Positions 1-9,887 of a stretch of 64,000 nucleotides of DNA are shown here, piece by piece. The notes under the pieces are model-generated. The model worked only from the letters and a program-made list of their open reading frames with translations. It was not told the origin of the DNA and searched no databases. Positions within the stretch are counted from its first letter, which is position 1, and the number at the start of each line of letters is the position of its first letter. The DNA comes from Corylus avellana (Eukaryota > Streptophyta > Magnoliopsida > Fagales > Betulaceae): contig NC_081544.1 in NCBI RefSeq assembly GCF_901000735.1, positions 10,293,608-10,357,607 of the forward strand, in the 5' to 3' direction. The translations under genes were made by a program, and so were the position numbers.

Positions 1-722
1 TAAAAAATTCAAACAATCAAAATCATAGTCTAGACTTACAAAAAAAAATTATCAGAGTCAGAGACTAGAGAGAGTAAGAGACATACCACGAGAGACAAAG
101 AGCTACGGCTGACGGCGACGGTGACTCGGTGAGGACGGCGAGTCGGCGACGGTGAGGTCCGTTCTTGGCTCTTGCTAACGCCTAAGGCCCCTAAGTTCCT
201 AACGGCGAGGAGCGGAGGAGGCCCACGAGGAGGAGGGAGAGTGGAGCTGTTGAGACCCGAGAGAGAGAGGGAGAATCGGGAGAGTCAAGAGTGGCCGAGT
301 GGGAGACGGTGAGCTGGACTGTCGGTGACGGAGGGAGAGGGAGAGACCAAGTGAGAGGGAGTCAGGGAGAGGGTTAGGTTACGTTACAGAGAGACTGATT
401 TTTAGTTCACAAAACAAAATGGTAAAGACAAAAGAGTAAAGTAAGTAAACTGACGTGAGGAGTCTGAGGACTGAGGCGAGAGTCGTGCGTGAGCTGCTGC
501 TGGGTCCAGAAAAAAACCAAGAAAAAAAAACCGGGTCGGCGGGTCCAGAAAAAGGAAAAAAAAAACCGGGTCTGGCGGGTCGACCCGCCAGACACGAAAT
601 TTCCGGGTCTTAATCTGGTAGACTCGATTACGACCCGAACCCAATTAGCCCAAACCCAATACCTGTTTTTTCGTGTCGTGCTTGTGTCGGATTTGCGGGT
701 CGTGTCAAAATTGCCGGCCCTA
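1..722. mobile_element. probable hAT-like element, right-hand part
   Basis: No gene is recognisable. The first 400 bases are rich in GAGAGA and GGCGACGG-type runs, and 500-722 is a GC-rich block of CCGGGT and GGCGGGT motifs. The block ends at about 721 with CGGGTCGTGTCAAAATTGCC followed by GGCCCTA. Read on the minus strand this is a TAGGGCCGGC start followed by CACGACCC motifs, which I recognise as typical of many plant hAT-type element ends. A perfect 22-bp palindrome centred on GTCGAC lies at 571-592. The left end and any 8-bp target duplication would be outside the window, so the family assignment is inference. The open frames in this block look compositional and not coding. Confidence 0.35.
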
Positions 723-728
723 GTTAAG

Positions 729-1060
729 TCAATCGACTCTTATAAAAATATAAAACCTAATAAAACTACTATTGACATATTACGGAAACACTTTTATATG
801 AGAATAAAATAAGGACTAACATGAAAATAACATAAAGATAAAACCAAATAATGACACACACAATCAAATGATAAAATTGGTCCTTGTACTCCAAAACGTA
901 ACTATGAGAGAGTGTATTGATTGCATAAGAGTAGCACGTATTACGGAAGACAAAACCAAATAATGACTGATTCATCGATCAATACTCTTATGAAAATATG
1001 AAACCTAATAAGATATTAGTGAACATATTAGGGAAACACTCTTACATGAGAATAAAAAAA
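729..1060. repeat. AT-rich tandem duplication, second copy hit by the Pack-MULE
   Basis: The stretch from about 729 to 867 is repeated from about 971. Both copies run through ACTCTTATRAAAATATRAAAC, CATATTANGGAAACACT and ATGAGAATAAAA. The second copy stops at 1060, where the Pack-MULE begins, and resumes at 2319 with the matching tail GACTAACATGAAAATAACAT, AAAGAC and AAAACCAAATAATGACAC. The uninterrupted first copy therefore shows the empty site. No coding potential is seen. Confidence 0.65.
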
Positions 1061-1290
1061 GGAAAAAATATAATTTAGTCCCCCAAATTATCAGCCATTT
1101 GCGATTTAGCCTCCCGATGTTAAAAAAGTAATAAAGTAGCCTCCAAACTACCAACCAGTTGCAATTTAGCTACTTCGTTAGTCATCCGTCAAATAGGATG
1201 AAAAATTCAATACGACATCGGTTTGGCAAGGTTACGTTACTAAAATGCCATTTTGGAAAAAAAAAAAAATCAATTTTAAAAAGGGTTTAG
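1061..1290 (+). repeat. Pack-MULE left terminal inverted repeat
   Basis: The landmarks AATTTAGTCCCCCAAATTAT, GTTGCAATTTAGCTACTTCG, TTAGTCATC, AAAATTCAATACGAC, TTACTAAAATGCC and ATCAATTTTAAAAAGG recur in the same order, reverse-complemented, at 2080-2309. The inner edge is approximate, at the GGTTTAGGAAGTGATGTC block. Confidence 0.85.
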
Positions 1291-1382
1291 GAAGTGATGT
1301 CATTTTCACTCTAGTCCCTAATCACCAAGCAGCTTTGTTTCTTCATTTTCACTCTCAGTGTTTCCGTGCTTGTTCAGATTTC

Positions 1383-1706
1383 ATGGCGATGTGGCAAAGG
1401 CAGTGGGTTCTTGGCAAGGGAATGTATGGCACGGTGTTCTTGGTTGAACCCGGTGACCCTATGGCTCCACCGATAGCCGTTAAGACGTGCCCACTTGAGA
1501 AGTCGTTCTCCCTCCTGTTGGAGGAAAGAGTGTTGGCACAACTGCGCGGTTGTCCATATATTGTTTCTTGCCTTGGGAGTTCACTCACCGTCGAAGAAGG
1601 TACTGGAATCTACATCTATTTCTTGAATATGTGGCCGGAGGTACTCTTGAAGATTTGATCAAGAAAGAGTTGAGTTTGTGCGAATGGGACATGCGCCGAT
1701 ATGTGC
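1383..1706 (+). pseudogene. captured MAPKKK-like protein kinase N-lobe fragment
   Basis: Translation from the ATG at 1383 gives the N-lobe of a Ser/Thr kinase: glycine-rich loop GKGMYGTVF, the ATP-binding lysine in AVKTC, and an alpha-C glutamate in LLEERVLAQL. It then shifts frame near 1605-1615 and continues as FLEYVAGGTLEDLI and CEWDMRRYVR until about 1706. The block resembles plant MEKK-subfamily MAP3Ks of the MAPKKK17/18 type, which is recognition by eye. Catalytic-loop HRD and DFG segments are absent, so it cannot be an active kinase. It sits wholly between the TIRs of the Pack-MULE and ends abruptly without a splice donor, as expected for an acquired exon piece. The frameshift may be a lost intron boundary or simple decay. 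Confidence 0.75.
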
Positions 1707-2079
1707 GTATTTAGTAAGAGGGCATTTGTGACCAACCTAAGAGACCAATCCAAACCTCACTCTCTCTGTTCTACGATGAACTCCCTCCTATTCGTGTGCA
1801 CAAGCTATTTGTCCAATTCTAGGCACTGTAAGAACCGATTCTCTGATTCAATCAAATATCCCAAAGGCCGATGAAAGCCCGCCCAATTGCAAGAAGGCTA
1901 TTTCAACGATTGGAATGCTTCCTTCCTCGATTGATGAGGCCTAAGGAGTGCCTTTTGTGCTTTGTTTGCCAGTTAGTTTTGCGTATCAATTCCTTGCTTT
2001 CCTTCCCTAGCTTGAAGTTCAGTTCCAAGCGTTAGGTGAGAGGTTGTATGGAGAAGAAAACGAAAAAATGAAGCTGCTG

Positions 2080-2309
2080 CGACGTCGTTTCCTAAATCCT
2101 TTTTAAAATTGATTTTTTTTTAAAGGGCATTTTAGTAACTTAACCTTGGACGTCGTATTGAATTTTCAATCATATTTGACGGTGATGACTAACAGAGTGG
2201 CCAAATTGCAACTGGTTAGTAGTTTGGGGGGCTATTTTCTTACTTTTTGAACATTGGTTGCTAAATTGCAAATGACTGGTAGTTTGAGAGGCTAAATTAT
2301 ATTTTTCCC
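2080..2309 (-). repeat. Pack-MULE right terminal inverted repeat
   Basis: This is the reverse-complement partner of 1061-1290, ending CTAAATTATATTTTTCCC at 2309 directly against the ATAAAAAAA duplication. Conserved blocks include GGGCATTTTAGTAACTTAAC, TTGAATTTTCAATCATATTT, CAAATTGCAACTGGTTAGTA and GCTAAATTGCAAATGACTGG. Confidence 0.85.
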
Positions 2310-2319
2310 ATAAAAAAAT

Positions 2320-3407
2320 GACTAACATGAAAATAACATAAAGACAAAACCAAATAATGACACAATAATTTTAAAAATTTAAAAGATAGAAGAAAGACCG
2401 AAAATGATGAGTAGCAAGTCTCAAATATTATATATATTCAGAATAAAAATTCTTGCATAGAGCTTGTTAATTTATTCCTAATTGGACACAAATTTGGAAG
2501 AAATTTGCTCCAACTTATTCTAATCAATATCAACTATCTTGTAACATTGCTCATGCATCATTTTCTCAAAAAAATCAACGTAAAAATATTCTCAATTTGT
2601 TTTTCACTTTTTATTACTATTCAAATAAAAAAATTCTATAAAATAATAATTTTTTTTCACCTTTTAATACAAAAAATTTTAAATTTTATACTACATCAAT
2701 TATTTTGGACCAATGCAAAAATGCTTTGCTAGACTAGGCTGAACAGTTGTTTGATCCATGGAAAGAGAACAACTGCCTTGAAAATACGTGTTCAGACAGT
2801 AAAACAAAATGCAAATCAATGCATCTTTTTAGAGAGCAAATTAATAGGACAAACCAAAACACGAAGGTTATTCTTGAAAAAAAAAGAAAATTCCCACAAG
2901 TAAGGGTGGGTATTGGTTATAATGGTACCGATAACTCTATTTTCGATAATTAACTGAAATTATCGATTAATTTGGTCAATTAATCGATAACATTTGGATA
3001 ATAAATTATTTCAAAAATTTCGGTTAATAACGGTTCAGATAATCGGTTACCGTCAGACCACCACCATGCAACCCACAAGCCTCCAATGTTGCAGTACCGA
3101 GCAACCCACCACGAGGCTCCGATGATGCACCACTGACAACTAGAGTCAAACCACATTGCCACAGACTCACGACAAAAGAGGAATACAACGACGACAGAGT
3201 TAGAGAGAGACGGTCGGGAGCTGAGAGTGATGAGAGAGGCGTCCTGCGAGATATGCAAGGACAAAGGACCACAATTGTACCCCTTGAGACCAATGAAGGA
3301 AGACTAGCATGGGCATCTCAACTTCTTCCTCAAAAATTGATCCCAACACTTCAAACGCTTGTGGTCGTGGCAACTCAGAAGGTGGGTTCTCTTTTGTCTC
3401 ACCAGCA
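2320..3407. other. intergenic AT-rich DNA with a possible hAT-like terminus
   Basis: No gene is recognised. 2380-2900 is AT-rich. From about 2901 the sequence runs TAAGGGTGGGTATTGG followed by repeated self-complementary ATCGATTAA and CGATAAT motifs up to about 3058. This resembles the outer part of plant hAT-like elements, but I cannot find its other end. 3060-3400 has mixed composition, and its open frames on both strands show no family I recognise. Confidence 0.3.
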
Positions 3408-3923
3408 TGTTCGTATGAGTAAGAATGCAAGGAAAACTTGCTTTTAGGAGGAATACTTTCTACTGCTTTCTCATTGAACTTAAATAGAGAAGAGTTACAA
3501 TTGTAGTTGATCACATCAAGCTAACAAGATAAGCATTGATGTGATAAGGTATCTATCTACGCTAATTAATACAAGAGGATTAATTACAATCGATCACAAG
3601 AGGTGTGATCGAATACAAATAGATTACTTAAATGTTACCTGTTTGTATTATAAAAGATAAGTAAGAGTGGTAAGAGTCCCAGTAGGAGTAGGAAGTTTAT
3701 GGCGGCTGGTTGTGCTCTGGCACTACAACCGAGTGCTCTAGTGATTGCGCTCAATCGCCCTCAAACTGGTTTTGCACTCTGGTACTCTTAGGTACTGTGA
3801 TCGAGCACTTAAGTGATTGTGCTCAATCCCCTCGGGTGCTCTAGTATTCTCTGGTACTGCGATCGAGCGCTTAAGTAATTGTGCTCGATCGTCCACGGGA
3901 TGCTCGTAGTGTACTTCCTTAAC
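3408..3923 (-). repeat. copia 3' LTR
   Basis: The minus-strand LTR begins TGTTAAGGAAGTACAC at 3923, directly after a polypurine tract (GTTTGAGAGGGGC), and most likely ends ...CGAACA at 3408, giving TGTT/AACA ends and 516 bp. The U3 part at 3717-3890 holds three variants of a GATCGAGCGC/GCGCTCGATC motif associated with GTACCAGAGNNC. No 5' LTR exists to confirm the inner boundary. The upstream pol frame has no stop before the LTR and runs about 60 codons into it. Confidence 0.7.
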
Positions 3924-5317
3924 AGCCCCTCTCAAACTGATGGGAGGAGAGGTGACCATTAGTTTGTCTCTAAGGAATAGAAACCTTGTGGATGTGAGAC
4001 CTTTTGTGAACATGTCTGCACATTGATCAGCTGTTGAGATATAAGATGCTGCCATGTCTTTGTGAAGTATCTTCTCTCTGATGAAGTGATAATCAACCTC
4101 TATGTGTTTGGTTTGAGCATGATAGATAGGGTTAGAAGCTAGGGCAATGGCTCCTAAGTTGTCACACCATAATCGAGGAGGTTTTTGGAGAACAATATGT
4201 AACTCTTTGATAAGCATTCTTAACCAAGAGATTTCAGCATTAGTAATAGCCATTGCTCTATATTCTGCTTCTGTGTTGGACCTAGATACAACTGGTTGCT
4301 TCTTAGCATGCCAGGAGATTAAGTTATTCCCAAAAAATACATAGTAGCCTGTAGTAGATCTTCTGTCAAGTGGATCACCAGCCCAATCTGAGTCATAGTA
4401 GGCCTGTATTTGGAGTAGTCCAGGAGTAAAATGCAGACCATGATCTGGAGTCCCTTTGAGATATCTGAGAACTCTTTTTGCAGCTTGAAGATGAAAAGTT
4501 GTGGGACAATGTAGAAACTGACAAAGTTTATTGACAGTATAGGCAATGCTTGGTCTAGTAAGAGTACAATATTGCAATATTGCAAGGCTCCAACAATGTG
4601 TCTGTAGGCCGTGGGATATGGGAGAGCATCACCATCCAGCTTTGTCATCTTCTGCCTTGAGGTGCAAGGAGCTGGAAAAGGCTTAGCTCCAGGCATGTTG
4701 ACCCGTGTAAGAAGATCAACTATGTATTTGCTTTGATTGAGATGTAGTCCTGTCTTGTCTCTCAAAACATGAATGCCAAGAAAGTAGGACAGGCAGCCTA
4801 GGTCTTTGAGTTTGAATTCTTGCTGCAAACTAGAAATTATTGATGCAATGACAGTGGAATCAGTGCCAGTGATTATAATGTCATCAACATATATTAGGAT
4901 AAATAGATGTACTGAATCTCGATGAAGTATGAAGAGGGATGTGTCTACTAAGGAGCCAATGAATCCCAGGTGGAGTAGAGCCTGTGAGAGTTGATAAAAC
5001 CAAGCCTTAGGTGCTTGTTTGAGACCATAGAGAGCCTTTTTGAGCCTTCATACATGACCAGGGAGCTTACTGTCCACGAAACCAGTAGGTTGTTCCATAA
5101 ATACTTCCTCAGATAAGTGACCATGTAGAAATGCATTAGATACATCCAGTTGTTTGAGTGGCCAGTTGTAATGCATTGCTAGAGAGATAAGTATGCGTAT
5201 AGTGGCTGGTTTAATGACTGGAATGAAATTCTCCTTATAGTCTGTTCCATCTCTCTGTTGAGAACCTTTAGCCATAAGTCTAGCTTTGTACCTCTCAATT
5301 GAGGATAGGAAGCACAA
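3924..5317 (-). pseudogene. copia reverse transcriptase and RNase H, disrupted
   Basis: The minus-strand fragments in order are YKARLMAKGS and LDVSNAFLHGHLSEEVFMEQ (RT fingers and palm), [15 protein letters not shown], the catalytic YVDD in LILIYVDDIIIT near 4885, FKLKDLGCLSYFLGI, then RNase H blocks DSDWAGDPLDRRSTTGY, EAEYRAMA, LWCDNLGAIALASNP, TKHIEVDYHFIREKI and ADMFTKGLTSTRF. Stops and frameshifts occur near 5045, 4945 and 4580. The catalytic tetrad is intact although the frame is not. The 5' junction at about 5317 is the internal deletion shared with integrase. Confidence 0.85.
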
Positions 5318-6200
5318 CCAAAAGTTTTCAAGAGAATATAGTCAGGTGCTTTTTGAAATAGTTTGAGAAAAGGACTGAAGTTTTTGAGAGTAGGTTTAGG
5401 TAGTTTGTTTATAAGGTAAACTAAGGTACTAACAACTTCTACCCAATACTTTGAAGGAAGATGTGAATGTGCTAAAGGACTAAGGCCAGTTTCTATGTCA
5501 TGTCTATGCTTTCTTTCTCAATGCCATTCTGTTGGGAAGTGTGTGGGCAGGTTAACCTATAAAGAATTCCATTGGTAGATTGGAAGCTAAGAAATTTGTT
5601 TTTGAGGTGTATTCTCCACCACCATCAGTTTGGAGTTGTTTGATTTTGAGATTGAAGTAATTTTCAACAAGGCATTTGAATTTGACAAATGTTTCAAACA
5701 CATCAGATTTGTGTTTAAGAGTGAGCAACCATGTATATCTTGAAAAATCATCTATGAAAGAACATAGCAAGTGCTTCCATTTATTGATTTAATTGGGGAA
5801 ATCCATACATCACTATAAATAAGCTTTAAAGGAGCATGATAAATTCTAATAGACTCAGAAAAAACTAATTGTTTGCTCTTGCCTAACTGACAAGGAGCAC
5901 AAAGGGACTGACTCTACTTAATTGAACACATTGGAAGGTGATGTTGGCTGAGGATATGCTGCATAACAGGTTGGCTGGGGTGACCTAATCGATTGTGCCA
6001 TATTGAGGAAGACACTTTGACTCCAATGTAACAAGTGAGGGTACTTAATTTGTTTTTGGTGAAGTACTGTAGCTGGATAGGGTAGAGACCATCCTTACTG
6101 GCTCCCTGCAAAAGGATCCTTCCCGTGACGTTTTCCTTAATCAAAAAATAGGTTGCTATTAATTCAAACATACAATTGTTATCATAGCAGAATTTGTTTA
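5318..6200 (-). pseudogene. copia GAG-pre-integrase and integrase core, disrupted
   Basis: The minus strand carries the pre-integrase motif WHNRLGHPSQPVMQHIL near 6000-5940, a C..C pair (LCAPCQLGKSKQ) and the integrase core: FIDDFSRYTWL (first catalytic Asp), QTDGGGEYT (second Asp, intact here) and SKYWVEVVSTLVYLINKLP. A stop separates pre-integrase from core and a frameshift precedes 5550. Homology ends at about 5318 inside a CASYP block, where the deletion joins it to RT. The second copy at 25548-25766 differs at the second catalytic Asp. Confidence 0.82.
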
Positions 6201-6489
6201 TTGAAAGAAGATTTGCAGCAGCATCAGGACAATGTAGAATGTCATTAAGGTAAAGTAAGGAGTTTGAGGTGAGAAATGAGAGGAACCAGTGTGGGAGATA
6301 CCAAGCCCACTATTATTACCTATTGCCACTATCTCATTCCCATTGTATGGTTCCTATATGGTCAGTTTTCCCAAATCAAGTGTGATATGGATGTTAGCCC
6401 CACTGTCTGCTAGCTAGTGATCTTCATCTTGGATAGCCTTGGCTTAGGATACCATGGTAGCAAGATTTGATGGTGGATGGCGCCCTTGG

Positions 6490-7310
6490 AAAGCATAGTC
6501 CATTCGATGGAAGCAATCTAAAGCTTGGTGATTAACTCTGCCACATATTTGACAAGGAATCCTGTTGGATGAGCCTGGATTGGAAGGTGGGGCATTGGTG
6601 AAGTTGTTGGGTTGTCCTTTGGTGAAGTTGCTGGGTGGTGTTCTGGTGAAGTTGCTGGGTGGTCTAGAATAAGGTCTGCCTTGAGAGAAGCTAGCAGTAG
6701 AATTGTAGGGTTTCTTCTGAGAAAAGTTCCTGGATGGAGGGGATTGCCTTTGAAAGCTGTTGTTGTGCTTGGCTGGTGATTTCTAAGACAACAAAGCAAA
6801 GGAGGTGTGCTCAATAGTGGCTGTTTGATACTCCAAGAGCTGTTCATGTCCCAAAAGTTGGGATTGAAATTCTTCAAGGGTCATTGACTTATCCGTGGTA
6901 TGCATGGCAAAAGTCATGACAAAGACATTGTAGGTAGGGCTCAATTCTCCAATGATGTAGGAGATTAGATCATCATCTATAATTGAATTACCAGCAATAG
7001 CTAGCTGGTCAGAGAGAGACTTGGTTGTACGTATGAACTCAGCGCAAGTCTTGGAACCTTGCCTTAGGGTCTGCAATTGTCATTTGAGTTGTGTGACATG
7101 AGATCTTGATGGTGAGGCATAGCGGGTAGCCAAAATAGTCCAAACTTGGGTTGATGTTTTGCAACCATAGACTGTGGGAACAACTTGAGTGGTCAAAGTT
7201 GCAATGAACCAGCTAAGTATGCACTGGTCCTTCTTTTCCCAAAGAGTGTACTCTGGGTTTAATACTTCAGGTAGTGTTTTGTCAAAAGAAGGGATGAGTT
7301 TTGTGAAAAA
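6490..7310 (-). pseudogene. copia gag, N-terminally truncated
   Basis: Minus-strand UBN2-type gag: PEYTLWEKKDQCILSWF, then QLQTLRQGSKTCAEFIRT, a DDDLISYIIGELSPTYN block and a Pro/Asn-rich spacer with repeated SNFT units. A CCHC knuckle CQICGRVNHQALDC (about 6555-6515) follows, then HRMDYAFQGRHPP. Stops interrupt it near 7079 and 6785. The first roughly 90 residues expected of the family are absent because the element is truncated upstream. Confidence 0.82.
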
Positions 7311-7424
7311 AAAGAATCATTTTGTATTTTTTTTTAAAATATCAAATAAAAGAAGGACCAAAAATAGATATTATTGCTTTAGACATTTTTTTCATTGCTA
7401 TTTAGTGTTTTTTTTTTTTTTTTA

Positions 7425-8022
7425 GGCAAAAGTTGTACTAAAATTGGGCAAATAAGTTGGGACTCTAGCATTTCTTTTTCCGTTAAGTCTACTAATGACA
7501 AGTGGACGGAAGGACCATCTCGGTCTTTAAGCAAACAACATGAATATCCTGTGATTAAAAATAAATCCAAAAAGTCAAAAAATAAAATTGTGAAACTCCA
7601 GGAGTAAATAAAGTATTTAATCTTAATAAAAAACAAAATGATGATTTTTATCATTTCTTTTAAACAAAAGTCAACATGCGCATGCGCATGCGCTAAGTCA
7701 TGGACCATGGTGAAGTGCAAATGACAGTTGGAATACTTATTTCTTTAATCCAAAGACAAAAATCTGCTTTTGTTTTATCTCATCGTCCCTTTATTTGTAT
7801 TGTCCGGCGGGCATCATGCGCAGGTATCTGTGTTTGCACATGTAAGATTAATTTTTTTAAGGAAAAAAAGAAAAAGAAAAAAGAAGAATAAAATTAAACA
7901 GAAAAGAAAAAGCTTAGTTGTGATCGACAGTTTGGCTACAAAAGGCCTGGAAAAACCCAGCTTTCTCTGAAAGAAGTCCGATTTTGCTTCCCTGTTTGTG
8001 AGTGCGTGAGAAAGAGAGAAAA
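7425..8022 (+). promoter_or_regulatory. upstream region of the UGT85 gene
   Basis: This is non-coding DNA between the truncated copia and the UGT start codon. It contains an alternating GCGCATGCGCATGCGC-type run at about 7678-7692 and an A-rich tract at 7855-7915. I see no convincing TATA box within the last 150 bases. A retroelement fragment lies only about 600 bp upstream of the start codon, so an ancestral promoter longer than this has been displaced. Confidence 0.3.
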
Positions 8023-9050
8023 ATGAGTTCCATTTCGGAAGGGATTAGACCTCATGTTGTTTGCGTTCCATATCCAGCTCAGGGTCACATAAACCCAATG
8101 CTCAAGCTAGCGAAAATCCTCCACCATAAAGGCTTTCATGTTACTTTTGTCAACACTCATTACAATCATAGGCGCTTACTCAAGTCCCGAGGTTCCGATT
8201 CTCTCGACGGCTTGTCGGACTTCCGCTTTGAAATCATCCCCGACGGCCTCCCGCCTTCGGACGCTGATGTCACCCAAGACATCCCCGCTCTTTGCGATTC
8301 CACCTCAAAGACTTGTCATGTCCCACTCCGCAACCTCCTCTCCAAACTCAACGACGCTTCCTCTTCCAACGCGCCGCCTGTGACGTGTATCATTTCTGAC
8401 GGTGCCATGGCATTCACTCTCGAAGCTGCTGAAGAATTTGGAATTCCAAATGTTCTTTTCTGGACGCCTAGCGCCTGCGGCTTCTTGGCTTATATGCACT
8501 GCCGCCATCTTGTTGAACGAGGTTTAACTCCCCTCAAAGGTAACACGCTCGCTGACATTAATACTATTTATCCAGTTATACGCCGGCGTTTAATATATAG
8601 CTTGTTTTCATTTGATTCACATGCAGATGCAAGCTATCTAACAAATGGGTATTTAGAAACCGCAATCGATTGGATTCCCGGGATGAAAAACATCCGTCTG
8701 AAGGATTATCCAAGTTTCATTAGAACTACAGATGAGAATGACGTCATGCTCCACTTCATCATCCGTGAAGTGGAGAGAGCTTCAAAAGCTTCAGCTATCA
8801 TTTTGAACACGTTCGACCACTTCGAACAAGATGTTTTGGAGGGTATTTCCTCTTTGCTTCCGCGCATCTACACCGTCGGTCCACTTCCATGGCTTGCTGA
8901 CCAAATCAAAGATCAACGGCTGAAATCAATAGCCTCCAATCTATGGAAAGAAGAGCCTGGATGTGTGGAGTGGCTGAATTCAAAACAACCTAACTCTGTA
9001 GTTTATGTAAATTTCGGCAGCATCACTGTCATGACGCCTCAACAACTCAT
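8023..9050 (+). pseudogene. UGT85-type UDP-glucosyltransferase, 3' end replaced by a retroelement
   Basis: Family 1 UDP-sugar glycosyltransferases attach glucose to small lipophilic acceptors in the cytosol. The start at 8023 (MSSISEGIRPHVV) matches the family's usual N-terminus; an in-frame GTG at 8002 is less likely. The N-terminal acceptor half is intact: PYPAQGHINPMLKLAKIL with the catalytic-type His22, FVNTHYNHRRLL, and GYLETAIDWIPGMK and DYPSFIRTTD, which are UGT85 hallmarks. Exons are 8023-8539 and 8627-9050. The reading ends after SVVYVNFGSITVMTPQQLI, at about residue 313 of the roughly 480 expected, where a copia LTR starts at 9051. The UDP-sugar-binding PSPG box is missing, so this copy cannot be functional. 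A matching C-terminal tail lies at 26432-26622. Confidence 0.88.
8540..8626 (+). other. UGT85 intron (phase 1, 87 nt, no in-frame stop)
   Basis: A GT donor (CTCAAAG/GTAACACG) and AG acceptor (CACATGCAG/ATGCAAGC) bracket 87 bases. Removing them joins PLK and DASYLTNGYL, the normal continuation of UGT85 proteins at the conserved intron position. The length is a multiple of three and the intron has no stop, so an ORF caller reads straight through it and inserts 29 spurious residues. Confidence 0.88.
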
Positions 9051-9233
9051 TGTTGTAATATATGTGTTACAAACATTATTTTTCAGTTGTTTTGTTATTA
9101 AAACTTTACAAAGCCATTATTATTTTTTAACCGTTTAAATCATTAAAGTTTTATTTACAAAGGTTTTAATTTTGTTATTATTGACTAGCTATTTCATACG
9201 TTGAAGACTTGGTCTTCAACGTACTGTCATAAG

Positions 9234-9278
<45 letters not shown>

Positions 9279-9399
9279 CCGTTTAGAGTTAATAAGTATT
9301 ATTGTATTTTATAACAACTTTTTGGGAGTTTTTTATGTTATGACCGTTTGTCATTAGACTTCTTTATGACATTAAAAAAGAAACTTTCCAGCACTTATA

Positions 9400-9440
<41 letters not shown>

Positions 9441-9887
9441 TGAGCTCTAATAAGGATATATAGGAAAAATCACTTTCTTTTCTTTCCAATAAGTATAGTG
9501 TTGTAAAACACTTGTTTCTTGACATAAAGCCATATGCTATATTATTTGTTTTTCCTACAAATAATATTCTAAAGTCCCTCATCCACTTTGACAATTGGGT
9601 TGTTCTATTACACTTCGTTATTGGAAGTGCGTCCTTAACGAAGTTAGACGCTATAGTCTAATCCTGGGAGGTTGCGTGTCAAAGAATCCGATCGCACCGA
9701 GTTATACACTCCGGGAGGCACGAATCAACCTTTAAGGACAACGCTCTTGCGTGATTCTATAGCATTGTGAGATCTTTCCATACTCTATTTTCATCTCTTG
9801 TATTTTATTTATTTTATTGTTAATATTCATATTGTAATTATTTTATATCAATGAGAATTTGTGCACCATCTAAAATTATTTCCAACA
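9051..9887 (+). repeat. 5' LTR of copia element
   Basis: Begins TGTTGTAATATATG and ends ATTTCCAACA. It contains an 11-bp inverted repeat with a 3-nt loop (ACGTTGAAGAC/GTCTTCAACGT, 9198-9222), an (AT)18 tract at 9241-9276, a second AT tract at 9397-9438, and a probable transcribed part from about 9600 on. No standard TGGTATCAGAG primer-binding site follows; the next bases are ATCTTAAAGG. Confidence 0.9.

Larger units (their letters stand above)
1061..2309. mobile_element. Pack-MULE (Mutator-like element with captured host gene fragment)
   Basis: This is a complete 1,249-bp non-autonomous Mutator-like element. Its ends are long terminal inverted repeats of about 230 bp: the left starts GGAAAAAATATAATTTAG and the right, read on the other strand, starts GGGAAAAATATAATTTAG. 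By eye the arms are roughly 80% identical. A perfect 9-bp target-site duplication, ATAAAAAAA, flanks it at 1052-1060 and 2310-2318; 9 bp is the Mutator signature. There is no transposase. The interior holds a protein-kinase fragment (1383-1706) and about 370 further bases (1707-2079) that are not TIR and may be a second captured fragment I do not recognise. Movement would have needed a MULE transposase in trans. Confidence 0.88.
3408..7424 (-). mobile_element. Ty1/copia retrotransposon, 5'-truncated and internally deleted
   Basis: Read on the minus strand the order is gag, zinc knuckle, GAG-pre-integrase, integrase, reverse transcriptase, RNase H, polypurine tract, 3' LTR, which is the Ty1/copia order. 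The sequence resembles the Ale/Retrofit (Arabidopsis RE1-like) group. The 5' LTR and the gag N-terminus are missing; homology to the other copy stops in a poly-T run at about 7408-7424. Between integrase and RT, at about 5318, an internal segment present in the copy at 23895-26331 is deleted: both share GCTTCCTATCCTC and then diverge. Several in-frame stops make it inactive. Confidence 0.88.

Noticed and set aside
489..812. 107-codon frame at the left end
   Set aside because: Covers the hAT-like GC-rich terminus and A runs; not a protein-coding pattern.
9364..9594. Minus-strand frame repeated identically at 14440-14670
   Set aside because: It is repeated only because it lies in both LTRs of the same element; it translates an AT microsatellite.
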